DNA from: Alistipes dispar
Lineage (GTDB): Bacteria > Bacteroidota > Bacteroidia > Bacteroidales > Rikenellaceae
Direction: 5' to 3'
Assembly (NCBI RefSeq): GCF_006542685.1
Contig: NZ_AP019736.1
Coordinates: forward strand, 1,584,001-1,648,000
DNA length: 64,000 nt
The notes under the pieces are model-generated. The model was not told the DNA's origin. It did no database searches and saw nothing but the letters and a program-made list of their open reading frames with translations. Shown one piece after another: positions 1-8,623 of the stretch; the stretch's first letter is position 1; the number at the start of each line of letters is the position of its first letter. Both the position numbers and the translations under genes were made by a program.

Positions 1-1044
1 GTCCCAGTTGCTGAAGGAGGTGTACTGCCGCGAGCGGGTCTTGTGGACGCGGAAATCCGCACCCATGTACTCGCCGTTCACGTCGCTGCACAGGTTCGGG
101 TGGATCAGCGCCCGGTAGAGGTGCGTGTAGAACTGCCCGATGCGGTCGGGGTTCGTGCCTTCGACTTCGATCAGCCCCAGGTAGCGGTTCCAGGCCGCTT
201 CGGCGGCGCTCCGCACGGCGGCGAAGTCCCACGTGTCGTTCTCGGCCCGGAGGTTCTCGCGGGCGTTCTCCACCGAGACGTACGAGACGCCGATCCGGTA
301 CTGGACGTTGCGGCTCTTGCCGAGGTCGAAGGTGAAGTAAACGCCCGACGTGCTGCCCTCGGCGAAACGGCCGCCCGGCGTGAGCGTGTCGTCCTTCCAG
401 ATGCCCGTCTCGGCGGCCGGAGCGTCGAACTCGGCCACGAAGTAGATCTTGTAGGGGGTGCGGATGCCGCAGAAGTTGCCTCCTTCGGCGTATCCCTCGC
501 AGCTCGAGGGACCCGTGACGACCACGGCCGCCTGCTCGATCGGCGTGGCGGCGATTCCGGCGCCGATGATGACCGTGCCGAACTCGTCCCCCTCGGGGTA
601 GGTGTAGCGGGCCATGCCCGTCCGTTCGGTCACCGTGAGCTGCGCTCCGATGCGCTCCTCCACGGTGGCCTCGTAATAGCCGGCGTGTCCCCGCTCGGCG
701 GAGATGTCCACGCGGTGGTCGAGGATGTTGCCCGGCGAGACGTCGAGCCGTCCGGGCAGGGGAACGGTCGGGAAGTTGCCCATGTGGGCGCATCCGCCGC
801 CGCTCAGCTGGTTGATGACGAAACCGCCCCGCTTGGAGAAGTAGGTGGGGGTGAACTGCACCATGCCGAAGGGGTAGGTGGCCCCCGGATAGAGGTATCC
901 GGAGGTCAGTCCCGCACCCTCGGTTCCGGTCAGGGTGTTCACCTTGCCGGCAAGTCCGGCGTCCGGCTGTGCGTATGCGCCGCCGGCTGCGAGCAACTGG
1001 GAGCCGGCGAGCAGCACGGCGGCGATTTTCAGGGTTTTGAACAT
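1..1044 (-). CDS. GH92 alpha-mannosidase, N-terminal part (cut by window edge)
   Basis: The first 348 codons of a glycoside hydrolase family 92 protein; the C-terminal half with the catalytic residues lies outside the window. It starts with a signal peptide (MFKTLKIAAVLLAGSQLLAA, then cleavage near AYAQ), so it is exported. GH92 hallmarks follow: an NTLTG(T)E opening, PGATYPFGMVQFTP, and FSNWD at the very edge, which corresponds to the family FSGWD motif. GH92 enzymes are calcium-dependent exo-alpha-mannosidases acting on N-glycans and fungal mannan. The gene is the last visible member of a minus-strand run of three GH92 genes, only 21 bp after the stop of the next one, so co-transcription is likely. 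Family assignment is secure; the linkage cleaved cannot be told from this half. Confidence 0.93.
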   Translation of the reverse strand, partial: MFKTLKIAAVLLAGSQLLAAGGAYAQPDAGLAGKVNTLTGTEGAGLTSGYLYPGATYPFGMVQFTPTYFSKRGGFVINQLSGGGCAHMGNFPTVPLPGRLDVSPGNILDHRVDISAERGHAGYYEATVEERIGAQLTVTERTGMARYTYPEGDEFGTVIIGAGIAATPIEQAAVVVTGPSSCEGYAEGGNFCGIRTPYKIYFVAEFDAPAAETGIWKDDTLTPGGRFAEGSTSGVYFTFDLGKSRNVQYRIGVSYVSVENARENLRAENDTWDFAAVRSAAEAAWNRYLGLIEVEGTNPDRIGQFYTHLYRALIHPNLCSDVNGEYMGADFRVHKTRSRQYTSFSNWD

Positions 1045-1065
1045 AGCGTTGCTGTCTCTTTTTGC

Positions 1066-3393
1066 TTATTCGGGCCGGGAGAGCGAGAAGGGCGAAGCCT
1101 CCTTCGACGTGCAGCGGCTCTTGTTGGGCTCGGGGCCCATCTCGAAACGCATGACGCCGCCCCGGGCGATGTCTCCGTAGGTGATCCAGTTCTTCTCCAG
1201 CGGTTTGCCGTTGAGCGTGGCGGACTGGATATAGACGTTTTCGGGCGAGTTGCCGGCGGCCTCGATGGTGAACTTCCTGCCGTCCTCCATCGTGATCGTC
1301 GCCTTGCGGAAGACGGGGCTGCCGAGCACGTACTGGTCCGTGCCGGGGCATACGCTGTAGATGCCCAGCGAGCTGAGGATGTACCACGACGACATGCCGC
1401 CCTGGTCCTCGTCGCCCGGGTATCCGCGCTCGGAGGAGTTGTAGAGGCGCGAGGTGATCTGGCGTGACCAGTACTGCGTCTTCCAGGGCTGTCCGGCATA
1501 GCTGTACATGTAGATCATGTGCTGGATGGGCTGGTTGCCGTGGGCGTACTGGCCCATTTCGGCCAGCTGCATCTCCTTCATCTCGTGGATCATGCCGCCG
1601 TAGGTTCCCGGCTTGATGATGTTCGGACGGGTGAACACCGAGTCGATCTTCTGCGTGAACGTCTCGTCGCTGCCGTAGAGGTTGATCAGTCCCTGCACGT
1701 CGTGGAAGACCGACCAGTTGTAGTGCCATGCGTTGCCTTCGCAGTAGGGGCCGCCCCACTCGTAGGGATCGAACGGCGAGAGCCACGAGCCGTCCTTGAG
1801 GCGTCCGCGCATGAAGCCCGACTCGTGGTCGAAGACGTTGCGGTAGTTATACATGACGCGGGCGAAGATCTCCTCGTAGAATTTGTTGCCGGTCATGCGG
1901 GCCAGCTGCCAGGCGCAGAAGTCGTCGTAGGCGTATTCGAGCGTCTGGGCCGTCGAACCCATCGACTCGGGATAGGGGACGTAGCCCAGCTGCCAGTACT
2001 CCTTCCATCCGGCGCGGCCGTTGGCGCCGCCCCACGGGCCCTTGTTCATCGCTTCGTGGGCATAGGCTTCGAGGGCTTTGGCCGGGTCGAACGTGCGGAT
2101 GCCCTTGACCCAGGCGTCCGTCAGCAGCGAAATCGAGTGGTTGCCGAGCATGCCGCCCGTCTCGCCCGGAGCGGACCACGAGGGGAGCCAGCCGCACTGC
2201 TCCTGCGCGGCCAGCAGCGCCTGCATGTAGCGGCCCTGCATGGTGGGGTGCAGGATGTTCGTCAGCGGGAACTGCGAGCGGAACGTGTCCCAGAAGCCGT
2301 TGTCGGTGTACATGTACCCTGCGTGCACCTTGCCGTCGTAGGGGCTGTAATAGTAGGGGTTGCCCTCGGCGTCGCGCTCGTAGAACTTGCGCGAGAAGAG
2401 GTTGGCGCGGAACAGGCACGAGTAGAAGGTTCGGATCTCCTCGTCCGTGCCGCCCTCCACGTCGATGCGGCCCAGCAGGGCGTTCCACGTCGCCGCGCCG
2501 CGCTTCTTGGTCGCCTCGAGCGTCTTGTCGGCGCCCAGCTCGCGTTCGAGCGTTACGAGCGCCTGCTCGGGGCTGATGTAGGACGAGGCGGCCTTGGCCT
2601 GCACCTTCGTGCCGGGCTTGAAGCGCACGTAGGCTCCGTAGCCGTCGCCCGCGCCCTCGGTCTTGCCCGCGAAGACCTCGTCCTTGCGGTTCTCCCACGT
2701 GCCCCACTCCTCGAAGGGCTTGTCGAACTCGATGACGAAGTAGTTGCGGAAGGTCTCCGGATGGTTCACGAAGCGCTGGTTATTGACCCAGCCCGTGATG
2801 CGCCGCTTCTCGGGGTCGATCTTCACCTCGCTCTGGGCGAAGTAGCCGTCGAGCACCAGATAGGCCGCACCGCCCTTCCGGGGATAGGTGAAGCGCAGGT
2901 GCACGCCGCGCGTGGTGGGCGCCATTTCGGTCGTGATGCCGTTGTCGAGCGTCACCTTGTAGTAGTGGGGCTTGCCGATCTCGTTCGTATGGCTGAACTT
3001 CGAGGCGCGCGCCTCCTCGTCCACGACCAGCTTGCCGACCTCGGGCATGAGCGAATAGACGGCGTAGTCGCTCATCCACGGGCTGCACTGGTGGGCCTGC
3101 TGGAAGCCGCGGATCTTGTCCACGGAGTACTGGTATTTCCACCCTTCGCCGTTCGGGCCGGTCTGCGCCGACCAGGTGTGCATGGCGTAGGGCATCGCCG
3201 TGGTGGGATAGGTGTTGCCGTAGCTCAGTTCGAACCGCGAATCGGTTCCCTGGAGCGTGTTCACGTACTGCACGTAGTCGCGCTCCTGCGCCGTGGCGGC
3301 CGACAGGGCGAAGAGTGCCGCGGCGGCCGACAGGGCGAATCGCTTCAGAGGAAGCCGCTGCCGGAGTCGGCAGCTTTCGTTCAGGTTTTTCAT
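1066..3393 (-). CDS. GH92 family alpha-mannosidase, exported
   Basis: A 775-residue GH92 protein. The open frame runs far upstream, but the gene is taken to start at the ATG at 3393, which gives a signal peptide (RFALSAAAALFALSAATAQ). The upstream extension is a shadow of the next gene. Active-site landmarks are present: EGNAWHY near residue 553, whose Glu corresponds to the general acid of characterised GH92 enzymes, and GDEDQGGMSSWY near 658, which carries the Asp pair used as base. One landmark differs: the usual GNEP.HH loop reads HGNQPIQH (near 615), with Glu and His changed. In GH92 this loop contributes to substrate recognition, so a linkage or leaving group other than plain alpha-1,2-mannobiose is possible. 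It is separated from the upstream GH92 gene by 23 bp. Confidence 0.92.
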   Translation of the reverse strand: MKNLNESCRLRQRLPLKRFALSAAAALFALSAATAQERDYVQYVNTLQGTDSRFELSYGNTYPTTAMPYAMHTWSAQTGPNGEGWKYQYSVDKIRGFQQAHQCSPWMSDYAVYSLMPEVGKLVVDEEARASKFSHTNEIGKPHYYKVTLDNGITTEMAPTTRGVHLRFTYPRKGGAAYLVLDGYFAQSEVKIDPEKRRITGWVNNQRFVNHPETFRNYFVIEFDKPFEEWGTWENRKDEVFAGKTEGAGDGYGAYVRFKPGTKVQAKAASSYISPEQALVTLERELGADKTLEATKKRGAATWNALLGRIDVEGGTDEEIRTFYSCLFRANLFSRKFYERDAEGNPYYYSPYDGKVHAGYMYTDNGFWDTFRSQFPLTNILHPTMQGRYMQALLAAQEQCGWLPSWSAPGETGGMLGNHSISLLTDAWVKGIRTFDPAKALEAYAHEAMNKGPWGGANGRAGWKEYWQLGYVPYPESMGSTAQTLEYAYDDFCAWQLARMTGNKFYEEIFARVMYNYRNVFDHESGFMRGRLKDGSWLSPFDPYEWGGPYCEGNAWHYNWSVFHDVQGLINLYGSDETFTQKIDSVFTRPNIIKPGTYGGMIHEMKEMQLAEMGQYAHGNQPIQHMIYMYSYAGQPWKTQYWSRQITSRLYNSSERGYPGDEDQGGMSSWYILSSLGIYSVCPGTDQYVLGSPVFRKATITMEDGRKFTIEAAGNSPENVYIQSATLNGKPLEKNWITYGDIARGGVMRFEMGPEPNKSRCTSKEASPFSLSRPE

Positions 3394-3416
3394 GTTGTTT
3401 GCCGGTATTGTTGGTT

Positions 3417-5786
3417 TTACCTTTCGGTCGGTTTGTCGATGCCCCACTGCCGGTTCGGCTCGGGGCCCATGTAGAGTTCGAGCGTGCCGCCCGCGGCGAT
3501 CTGCGCGAAGTCGATGTGCGAGGCCGCGAGCTCTTCGCCGTTCAGCACGGCGCGCTGGATGTAGATGTTCTCGGGCGAGTTGTCGTGCGCCACGACGGCG
3601 AACGTTCCGCCCTGCGCGTAGCGGGGGTCGAGTCTGAATTCGATGCGGTCGAACACGGGGCTGGTGATCTCCATGCGCGTGTCGCCCGGGCAGGCGGGAT
3701 GGATGCCCGCCGCGGCGAGCACGTACCAGGCCGACATCTGGCCGGCGTCCTCGTTGCCCACGATGCCCTCGACCTTGTCGGCGTAGGCCTGGCGGCAGAT
3801 GAAGCGCGTCCAGCGCTGCGTGGACCACGGCTCGCCCAGCCGGTTGAAGAGGAACGGCACGAGGTGCACGGGTTCGTTGGCGTGGTTGTAGTAGGCGTTC
3901 CAGTGCATGTCCGCGGGGGCCTTCTCGAAGAATTCGTTCAGGTCGGCCAGCACGGCCTCGCGGCCGCCCATCAGCTCCACCATGCCTTCGACGTCGTGCG
4001 GCACGAACCATCCCTGCTGGTAGGGGGTCGATTCGATGCAGCCGTACCACTCCGTCGTGCGGGCGTTCTCCGGCCACGGGGCCCACGAGCCGTCGGCGCG
4101 GCGCGGACGGAACCAGCCCTTCTCCCTGTCGAAGATGTTGCGGTAGGCTCGGCTCTTCTGCGCGAAGGCCTTCGCGTCCTCCGTCTTGCCGAGCCGTGCG
4201 GCCAACTGCGAGACGCACCAGTCGGTGTAGGCGTATTCGAGCGTGTGGGAAATGCAGAGGTCCGAGGGGGTGTAGCCCAGCGAGTCGTTGCCGAACAGGC
4301 GCGAGGTATTGACCGCGTAGCGGTAGGCGCGTTCGACGTCGTAGCCCCGGATGCCCTTGGCATAGGCGTCGGCGAGCACCGACAGCGCCGGGTTGCCGAG
4401 CATGCAGCCCGAGTAGGCGTTCACGATCTCCCACCGTTCGAAGTACTCCCGACCGCTCTCCTGGGCCATCGTCGTCAGCGAAGCGAGCAGGTCGTCCACC
4501 AGTTCGGGGTTGATGATCGTCTGCAACGGCATCTGGCTGCGGAAGACGTCCCATCCGCTGAACACGGTCCGCTTGGTGAAGCGGCCTTCGGTCGAACGGG
4601 GCTTGCCGTCGGCGCCCATGTAGCGGCCGTCGGTGTCGGTGTAGATGCGCGGGTCGATCATCGTATGGTAGAGCGCCGTGTAGAAGATCGTCTTCTCCTC
4701 GTCCGTGCCGCCCTCGATGCGGATGCGGCTCAGTTCGCGGTTCCACTGCGCATAGGCTTCGCCGGCCACCTCGTCGAAGGTTTTCGAGGCGATTTCCGCC
4801 TCGAAGTTTTTGCGCGCTCCCTCCATGTCCACGAACGAGATGCCCGCCTTGAACTCCACCTGCTGCCCTTCGCGGGTCGGGAATTCGGTGTAGAAACCGA
4901 TGTGCTTGCCCTCGATCTGCCGTTCGCCGGTGACGACCGGGGCCTGGGCGACGCGTTGCAGGTAGGGGATGCTCACCACCTCGTCCTTCTTGCGTACCCA
5001 GGTGTCGGGGATGTCGGCGCTCCAGAAGCCGTGCTGCCGCATCGGTTCGCTCAACTGCGCATAGAAGTAGATCGTGTAGTCGGCGTGTCCCTCGCCGTTG
5101 CCCCAGCCGCCCGTGGCCGGGGTGCACTTCATCCATCCGGCGATCGTGCGGTCGTCGATCACCTCGACGTACTGCCGCTCCGAAGTGCCGCCCACGCGGC
5201 GCGCCAGGTCGATCTGGATGCGCGAGAGGTCGTTCTCGGGGAAGGTGAAGCGCAGGATGCCGCAGTGGGGCGTGGCCGAGCTTTCGACCCGGATGCCGTA
5301 GTCCGTCAGGTCGGCCGCGTAGTAACCCGCACGGGCCGTTTCGGTGGTTTTGTCGTAGTGCGAGCGGTAGCCGGCGATCGAGCCGTCCTCCTTGCCCGCG
5401 ATCTTTTGCAGCGGGCCCGTGGTGGGCATGACGAGCAGGTTGCCCAGCTCGCCGAACCATCCCACGCCGTTCATCTGCGTGAAGGCGAAGCCTTCGATCG
5501 TGGTGTGTTCGTAACTGTATCCGGGGCTGTTGTCGCCGCCCGTGATGGTGTTCGGGCTGACCTGCACCATGCCGAAGGGCGTCGTGGCCCCCGGGAAGGT
5601 CTTGCCCAGACCGTGATAGACGCCTGCGGCGGCCGTGCTGGTGCTCGCGCCGATGAAGGGGTTCACGTAACGGGCCGCGTCGAATCCTTCGGCGGCAGCG
5701 CCCTCCCGGGCGCAGCAGCCGGTGAGCCCCGCCGCCGGGGCCGCCAGTGCGAAAAGCAGAGTCGCTTGGGTGAGGTAGTTATGCAT
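3417..5786 (-). CDS. GH92 family alpha-mannosidase lipoprotein
   Basis: A 789-residue GH92 protein with a lipoprotein signal (LTGCCAREG; predicted lipidated Cys near residue 24), so probably anchored to the outer membrane or periplasmic. It has the family N-terminus YVNPFIG and PGATTPFGMVQ, FSGWDVFRSQMP in the middle, VPHDVEGM, HANEPVHLVPFLF (near 634) and GNEDAGQMSAWYV (near 676). The general-acid region reads IESTPYQQGW instead of the common EGNAWQYTW, but keeps the Glu. It lies 10 bp downstream of the GH38-like gene and 23 bp upstream of the second GH92 gene, so the four genes probably form one operon for mannose-containing glycans. No SusC/SusD pair is visible in the window. Confidence 0.93.
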   Translation of the reverse strand: MHNYLTQATLLFALAAPAAGLTGCCAREGAAAEGFDAARYVNPFIGASTSTAAAGVYHGLGKTFPGATTPFGMVQVSPNTITGGDNSPGYSYEHTTIEGFAFTQMNGVGWFGELGNLLVMPTTGPLQKIAGKEDGSIAGYRSHYDKTTETARAGYYAADLTDYGIRVESSATPHCGILRFTFPENDLSRIQIDLARRVGGTSERQYVEVIDDRTIAGWMKCTPATGGWGNGEGHADYTIYFYAQLSEPMRQHGFWSADIPDTWVRKKDEVVSIPYLQRVAQAPVVTGERQIEGKHIGFYTEFPTREGQQVEFKAGISFVDMEGARKNFEAEIASKTFDEVAGEAYAQWNRELSRIRIEGGTDEEKTIFYTALYHTMIDPRIYTDTDGRYMGADGKPRSTEGRFTKRTVFSGWDVFRSQMPLQTIINPELVDDLLASLTTMAQESGREYFERWEIVNAYSGCMLGNPALSVLADAYAKGIRGYDVERAYRYAVNTSRLFGNDSLGYTPSDLCISHTLEYAYTDWCVSQLAARLGKTEDAKAFAQKSRAYRNIFDREKGWFRPRRADGSWAPWPENARTTEWYGCIESTPYQQGWFVPHDVEGMVELMGGREAVLADLNEFFEKAPADMHWNAYYNHANEPVHLVPFLFNRLGEPWSTQRWTRFICRQAYADKVEGIVGNEDAGQMSAWYVLAAAGIHPACPGDTRMEITSPVFDRIEFRLDPRYAQGGTFAVVAHDNSPENIYIQRAVLNGEELAASHIDFAQIAAGGTLELYMGPEPNRQWGIDKPTER

Positions 5787-5796
5787 GGGATGACTG

Positions 5797-8439
5797 TTAT
5801 TTGGTCAGACGGAAGGTTTTCAGGCCGAAGCGGGGCATGGCGACCCGGACTTCGGTCTCGCCGTCCCGCACGGCGGCGTCGCAACTGCCCGTCGTGCGGC
5901 CGTTGAGGTCGATCTCCTCGATCTTCGACACGGGGAAGCCGAACCGCACGGTCTGCGGCGTTTCGTCGCCCGAGGCGTTGAACAGGCGCACGATGACGCT
6001 TCCCTCCTGGGGATAGGCGGCCGACAGCTCGTAACCGCTCCCGGCGACGTCGATGAGCGAGGCGCTTCCGGCGGCCGTGTTCCCGGCGTCGCAGAGCAGC
6101 GGCTCGTTCCAGCGGAGGCTCTCCTCGTGGACGCCCGCCTCGTCCCACGTTCCGTCGTGGGCCGCCACGGCGAAGCGGATGTGCGTCGGACGGTCGATCG
6201 GGTAGTCGCGGCCCCACAGCCCGCCGCCGGAGTACTGCACCGTCAGTCCGAGCGGCGAACCGCCGCCGTAGATATAGGAGGTGGTGTGGTCGGTCAGCAG
6301 GGCCAGTCCGTAGCCGCCGTCGCGCTCCGCGAGGTCGGCCCAGTGGAGCAGGATGTCGTGTTTGATGTTGTCCCACGTCGAGAAGCGGGTGTCCTTCAGG
6401 CGGCTTTTGCAGACGTCGAACGGCGCGTCCTTATAGAGTTCGGGGGCGTCGAGCGCCACCGGAAAGTAGATGTTGAGCTTGTAGCGGCTGTCGTAGAAGG
6501 CGCGGCGGTTCTTGTTGAAGGCGTCCTTCTGGGCGAATTCGCCGATGCCGACGTTGTGTTTCCAGTCGATCCGCAGGTCGAAGTCGATCTTGCGGTCGCC
6601 CTTGCGGAGCGTGATCGTCTCGGTGAAGGGGTGCGATGCGATGGCGCCGCGGATGCGGATGCGCTTCTCCAGGTCGTTGTCGCAGAGGACCGAGACCTCG
6701 GCCGGCGTTTCGGTCGAGGAGCGGAAGCGTCCCTCCTCGTAGAAGTGGCCCCGCAGTTCGCCCAGCGCGTAGTCGCTGCCGGCGTCGGCATATTCCCTGC
6801 CGCCGAGGTGCTTGGCCACGAGGCTCGTGACGATGCCGCCGCGTGCGGGGTCGATCTCGAGGCGGTACATGTCGTTTTCGACGACGATGCGGCCCTCCGT
6901 CGCGGCGTGCGGCGCGGTTTGCGCTCCCTTCTGCGGACGGCCTTCCCGGACGGTGTAGGTCGTGTAGCCGAAGGCGGGAACCTCGGCCTCGAAGAGCAGG
7001 CTCTTCGTCCCGTCCGAGGTCGTGAGGACGCTGCCGACCTTCTTCCCGTGGATGTCCCGCACGACGGCCCCCTCCGCGTCGAATCCTTCGGGCAGCGCGG
7101 CGCGGACCACCTCGCGGCGCGGCGTGCCGAGCGTGTTGCAGACCCTTATGCCGAACTCCTTCCTGCCGTTTCCGGCCGCAGCGAGGCTCCCCTCGGCCGC
7201 GGCGACGATGCCGGCGCAGATCGAATCGGTGGCCGCCGTCCAGCGGTGGATGTGGTCGGCCCAGGTCCCTTTGCCGTGCAGGCCGTTGTAGGGTACGATC
7301 CACGAATCGTGGTGCTGGGCGAGCATCAGCGTCCGCCACGCCTCGTCCATGTCGCCCTGTTTGTACAGGTAGCCGTTCGAGAGATTGGCGATGGCGCCCA
7401 TCTTCTCGGCCGTCGAGAGGCTGTTCTCGGCGCGGCGCACTTCGCGGGCGATGCGCTGCATGACCTGGCTGCCCCACATGAGACTGACGTGCATGTCCTC
7501 CTGCGGGAATCGGTAGTCGTCCGTGGTGCGGCCCTCGGAGATGCGTTCGAAGTATTCGCGCCAGGTGACGTAGATCGAGTTGTTGCGGATCGAGTCGCCC
7601 GAGCCGATCCAGGGCCCGTAGCGCCATCCGGCGTCCTGGTAGCACATGCCTACCGGATGGGCGATGTCCTGCCGGATGCAGGCCTCGATGTAGGGCGTCT
7701 CGTTGCCCCAGGCCGTCGTCTGCCAGACGGAGTTGGGCTGCAACTCCTCGCAGGCGTAGCGCGGGGAGGTGAGGATCGACGTGCCGTCGGGAGCGGTCCA
7801 GTTCACCAGTTCGCCGCCGTAGGGGGCCGTGTAGCCGCCCCAGCAGGTGTTCGGACACTTGAGCGAGGCGTATTTGAAGCCGAAGAGCCTGAGAATCTGC
7901 GGCAGGCTGCTCGTGAAGCACGGTTCCTCGACCGAATAGGTGACGAACTCCACGTCGGGGAAGTGGCTGCGGATCTTCCGGATGCCGTAGGCGAACTGCC
8001 GGATGATGCTCTCGCCCGAGATGTTGTAGCAGTAGGGCTGGGCGTAGGTCGGGTTGGTGAATTCGACGCGCGGATCGGCGGCGATGCGTTTGAAGCGGGC
8101 GTAGTCGGCCGGCGTGCGCAGCGCCACGGTGTCCCACGTTTCGGGCTCGATCTCCAGTCCGATGCGCCACTCGGGATGCGCCTCCAGCTCATCGACGATG
8201 AAGCGCGTCTTCCACTCGACGGGATAGTGCCCGTAGATGCCTCCGTGGTACCCGTCCACGAAATAGACGGGCCGCCGTTCCTGTGCGGCGGCGGACGCGA
8301 CGGGCGAGAGGGTCAGCAGAAGCAGACCGAGCAGCGCTCTCTTTCCGGTGTTCGGGATCGTGTGCGTGGCCGGGATTCCGGCGCGATGGCCGCAGAGGCG
8401 GGCGCGGAGCCGTGATACTCCGTTGCAGAATGGTTTCAT
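5797..8439 (-). CDS. GH38-like glycoside hydrolase, divergent active site
   Basis: An 880-residue exported protein. The ATG at 8439 is preferred over the ORF extension to 8514; the n-region is still long (about 30 residues) before the hydrophobic stretch ALLGLLLLTLSPVASAAAQE. The (beta/alpha) domain aligns by eye with GH38 alpha-mannosidases: SGESIIRQFAYGIRKI corresponds to the family SGESLVRQFLYG block, and SSLPQILRLFGFKY to the ALPQILKLAGIDY block. The catalytic PDSFG segment is replaced by VEEPCF (near 168), so Glu stands where the nucleophile Asp is expected. The zinc-binding HxHxD start is replaced by DGYHGGIYGHY. The C-terminal half is beta-rich, as in GH38. The family call is therefore 'GH38-like'; activity on alpha-mannosides is inferred mainly from the adjacent GH92 genes. 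Confidence 0.75.
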   Translation of the reverse strand: MKPFCNGVSRLRARLCGHRAGIPATHTIPNTGKRALLGLLLLTLSPVASAAAQERRPVYFVDGYHGGIYGHYPVEWKTRFIVDELEAHPEWRIGLEIEPETWDTVALRTPADYARFKRIAADPRVEFTNPTYAQPYCYNISGESIIRQFAYGIRKIRSHFPDVEFVTYSVEEPCFTSSLPQILRLFGFKYASLKCPNTCWGGYTAPYGGELVNWTAPDGTSILTSPRYACEELQPNSVWQTTAWGNETPYIEACIRQDIAHPVGMCYQDAGWRYGPWIGSGDSIRNNSIYVTWREYFERISEGRTTDDYRFPQEDMHVSLMWGSQVMQRIAREVRRAENSLSTAEKMGAIANLSNGYLYKQGDMDEAWRTLMLAQHHDSWIVPYNGLHGKGTWADHIHRWTAATDSICAGIVAAAEGSLAAAGNGRKEFGIRVCNTLGTPRREVVRAALPEGFDAEGAVVRDIHGKKVGSVLTTSDGTKSLLFEAEVPAFGYTTYTVREGRPQKGAQTAPHAATEGRIVVENDMYRLEIDPARGGIVTSLVAKHLGGREYADAGSDYALGELRGHFYEEGRFRSSTETPAEVSVLCDNDLEKRIRIRGAIASHPFTETITLRKGDRKIDFDLRIDWKHNVGIGEFAQKDAFNKNRRAFYDSRYKLNIYFPVALDAPELYKDAPFDVCKSRLKDTRFSTWDNIKHDILLHWADLAERDGGYGLALLTDHTTSYIYGGGSPLGLTVQYSGGGLWGRDYPIDRPTHIRFAVAAHDGTWDEAGVHEESLRWNEPLLCDAGNTAAGSASLIDVAGSGYELSAAYPQEGSVIVRLFNASGDETPQTVRFGFPVSKIEEIDLNGRTTGSCDAAVRDGETEVRVAMPRFGLKTFRLTK

Positions 8440-8623
8440 GGTGTCAGCAGTTGGTTCGTAGATTCCGGGATTCCGCAGGAATCCGCTACTACAAAGAAAC
8501 TGAATAAACCGCAAACCGTCATGCCCGCCGCGGGGCGAAGTAGATCGGAAAGTAAGTGCGTTGTACGACTATGCGGCTATTTTACAGCGTATTGTCGTTT
8601 CCGTACACCTCCGTTTTGGTAAA

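Noticed and set aside
3393..5460. Open frame joining the second GH92 gene to upstream sequence (1464 codons in all)
   Set aside because: The upstream part is antisense-like, Arg/Pro-rich and lies in another frame of the neighbouring GH92 gene; a signal peptide marks the true start at 3393.
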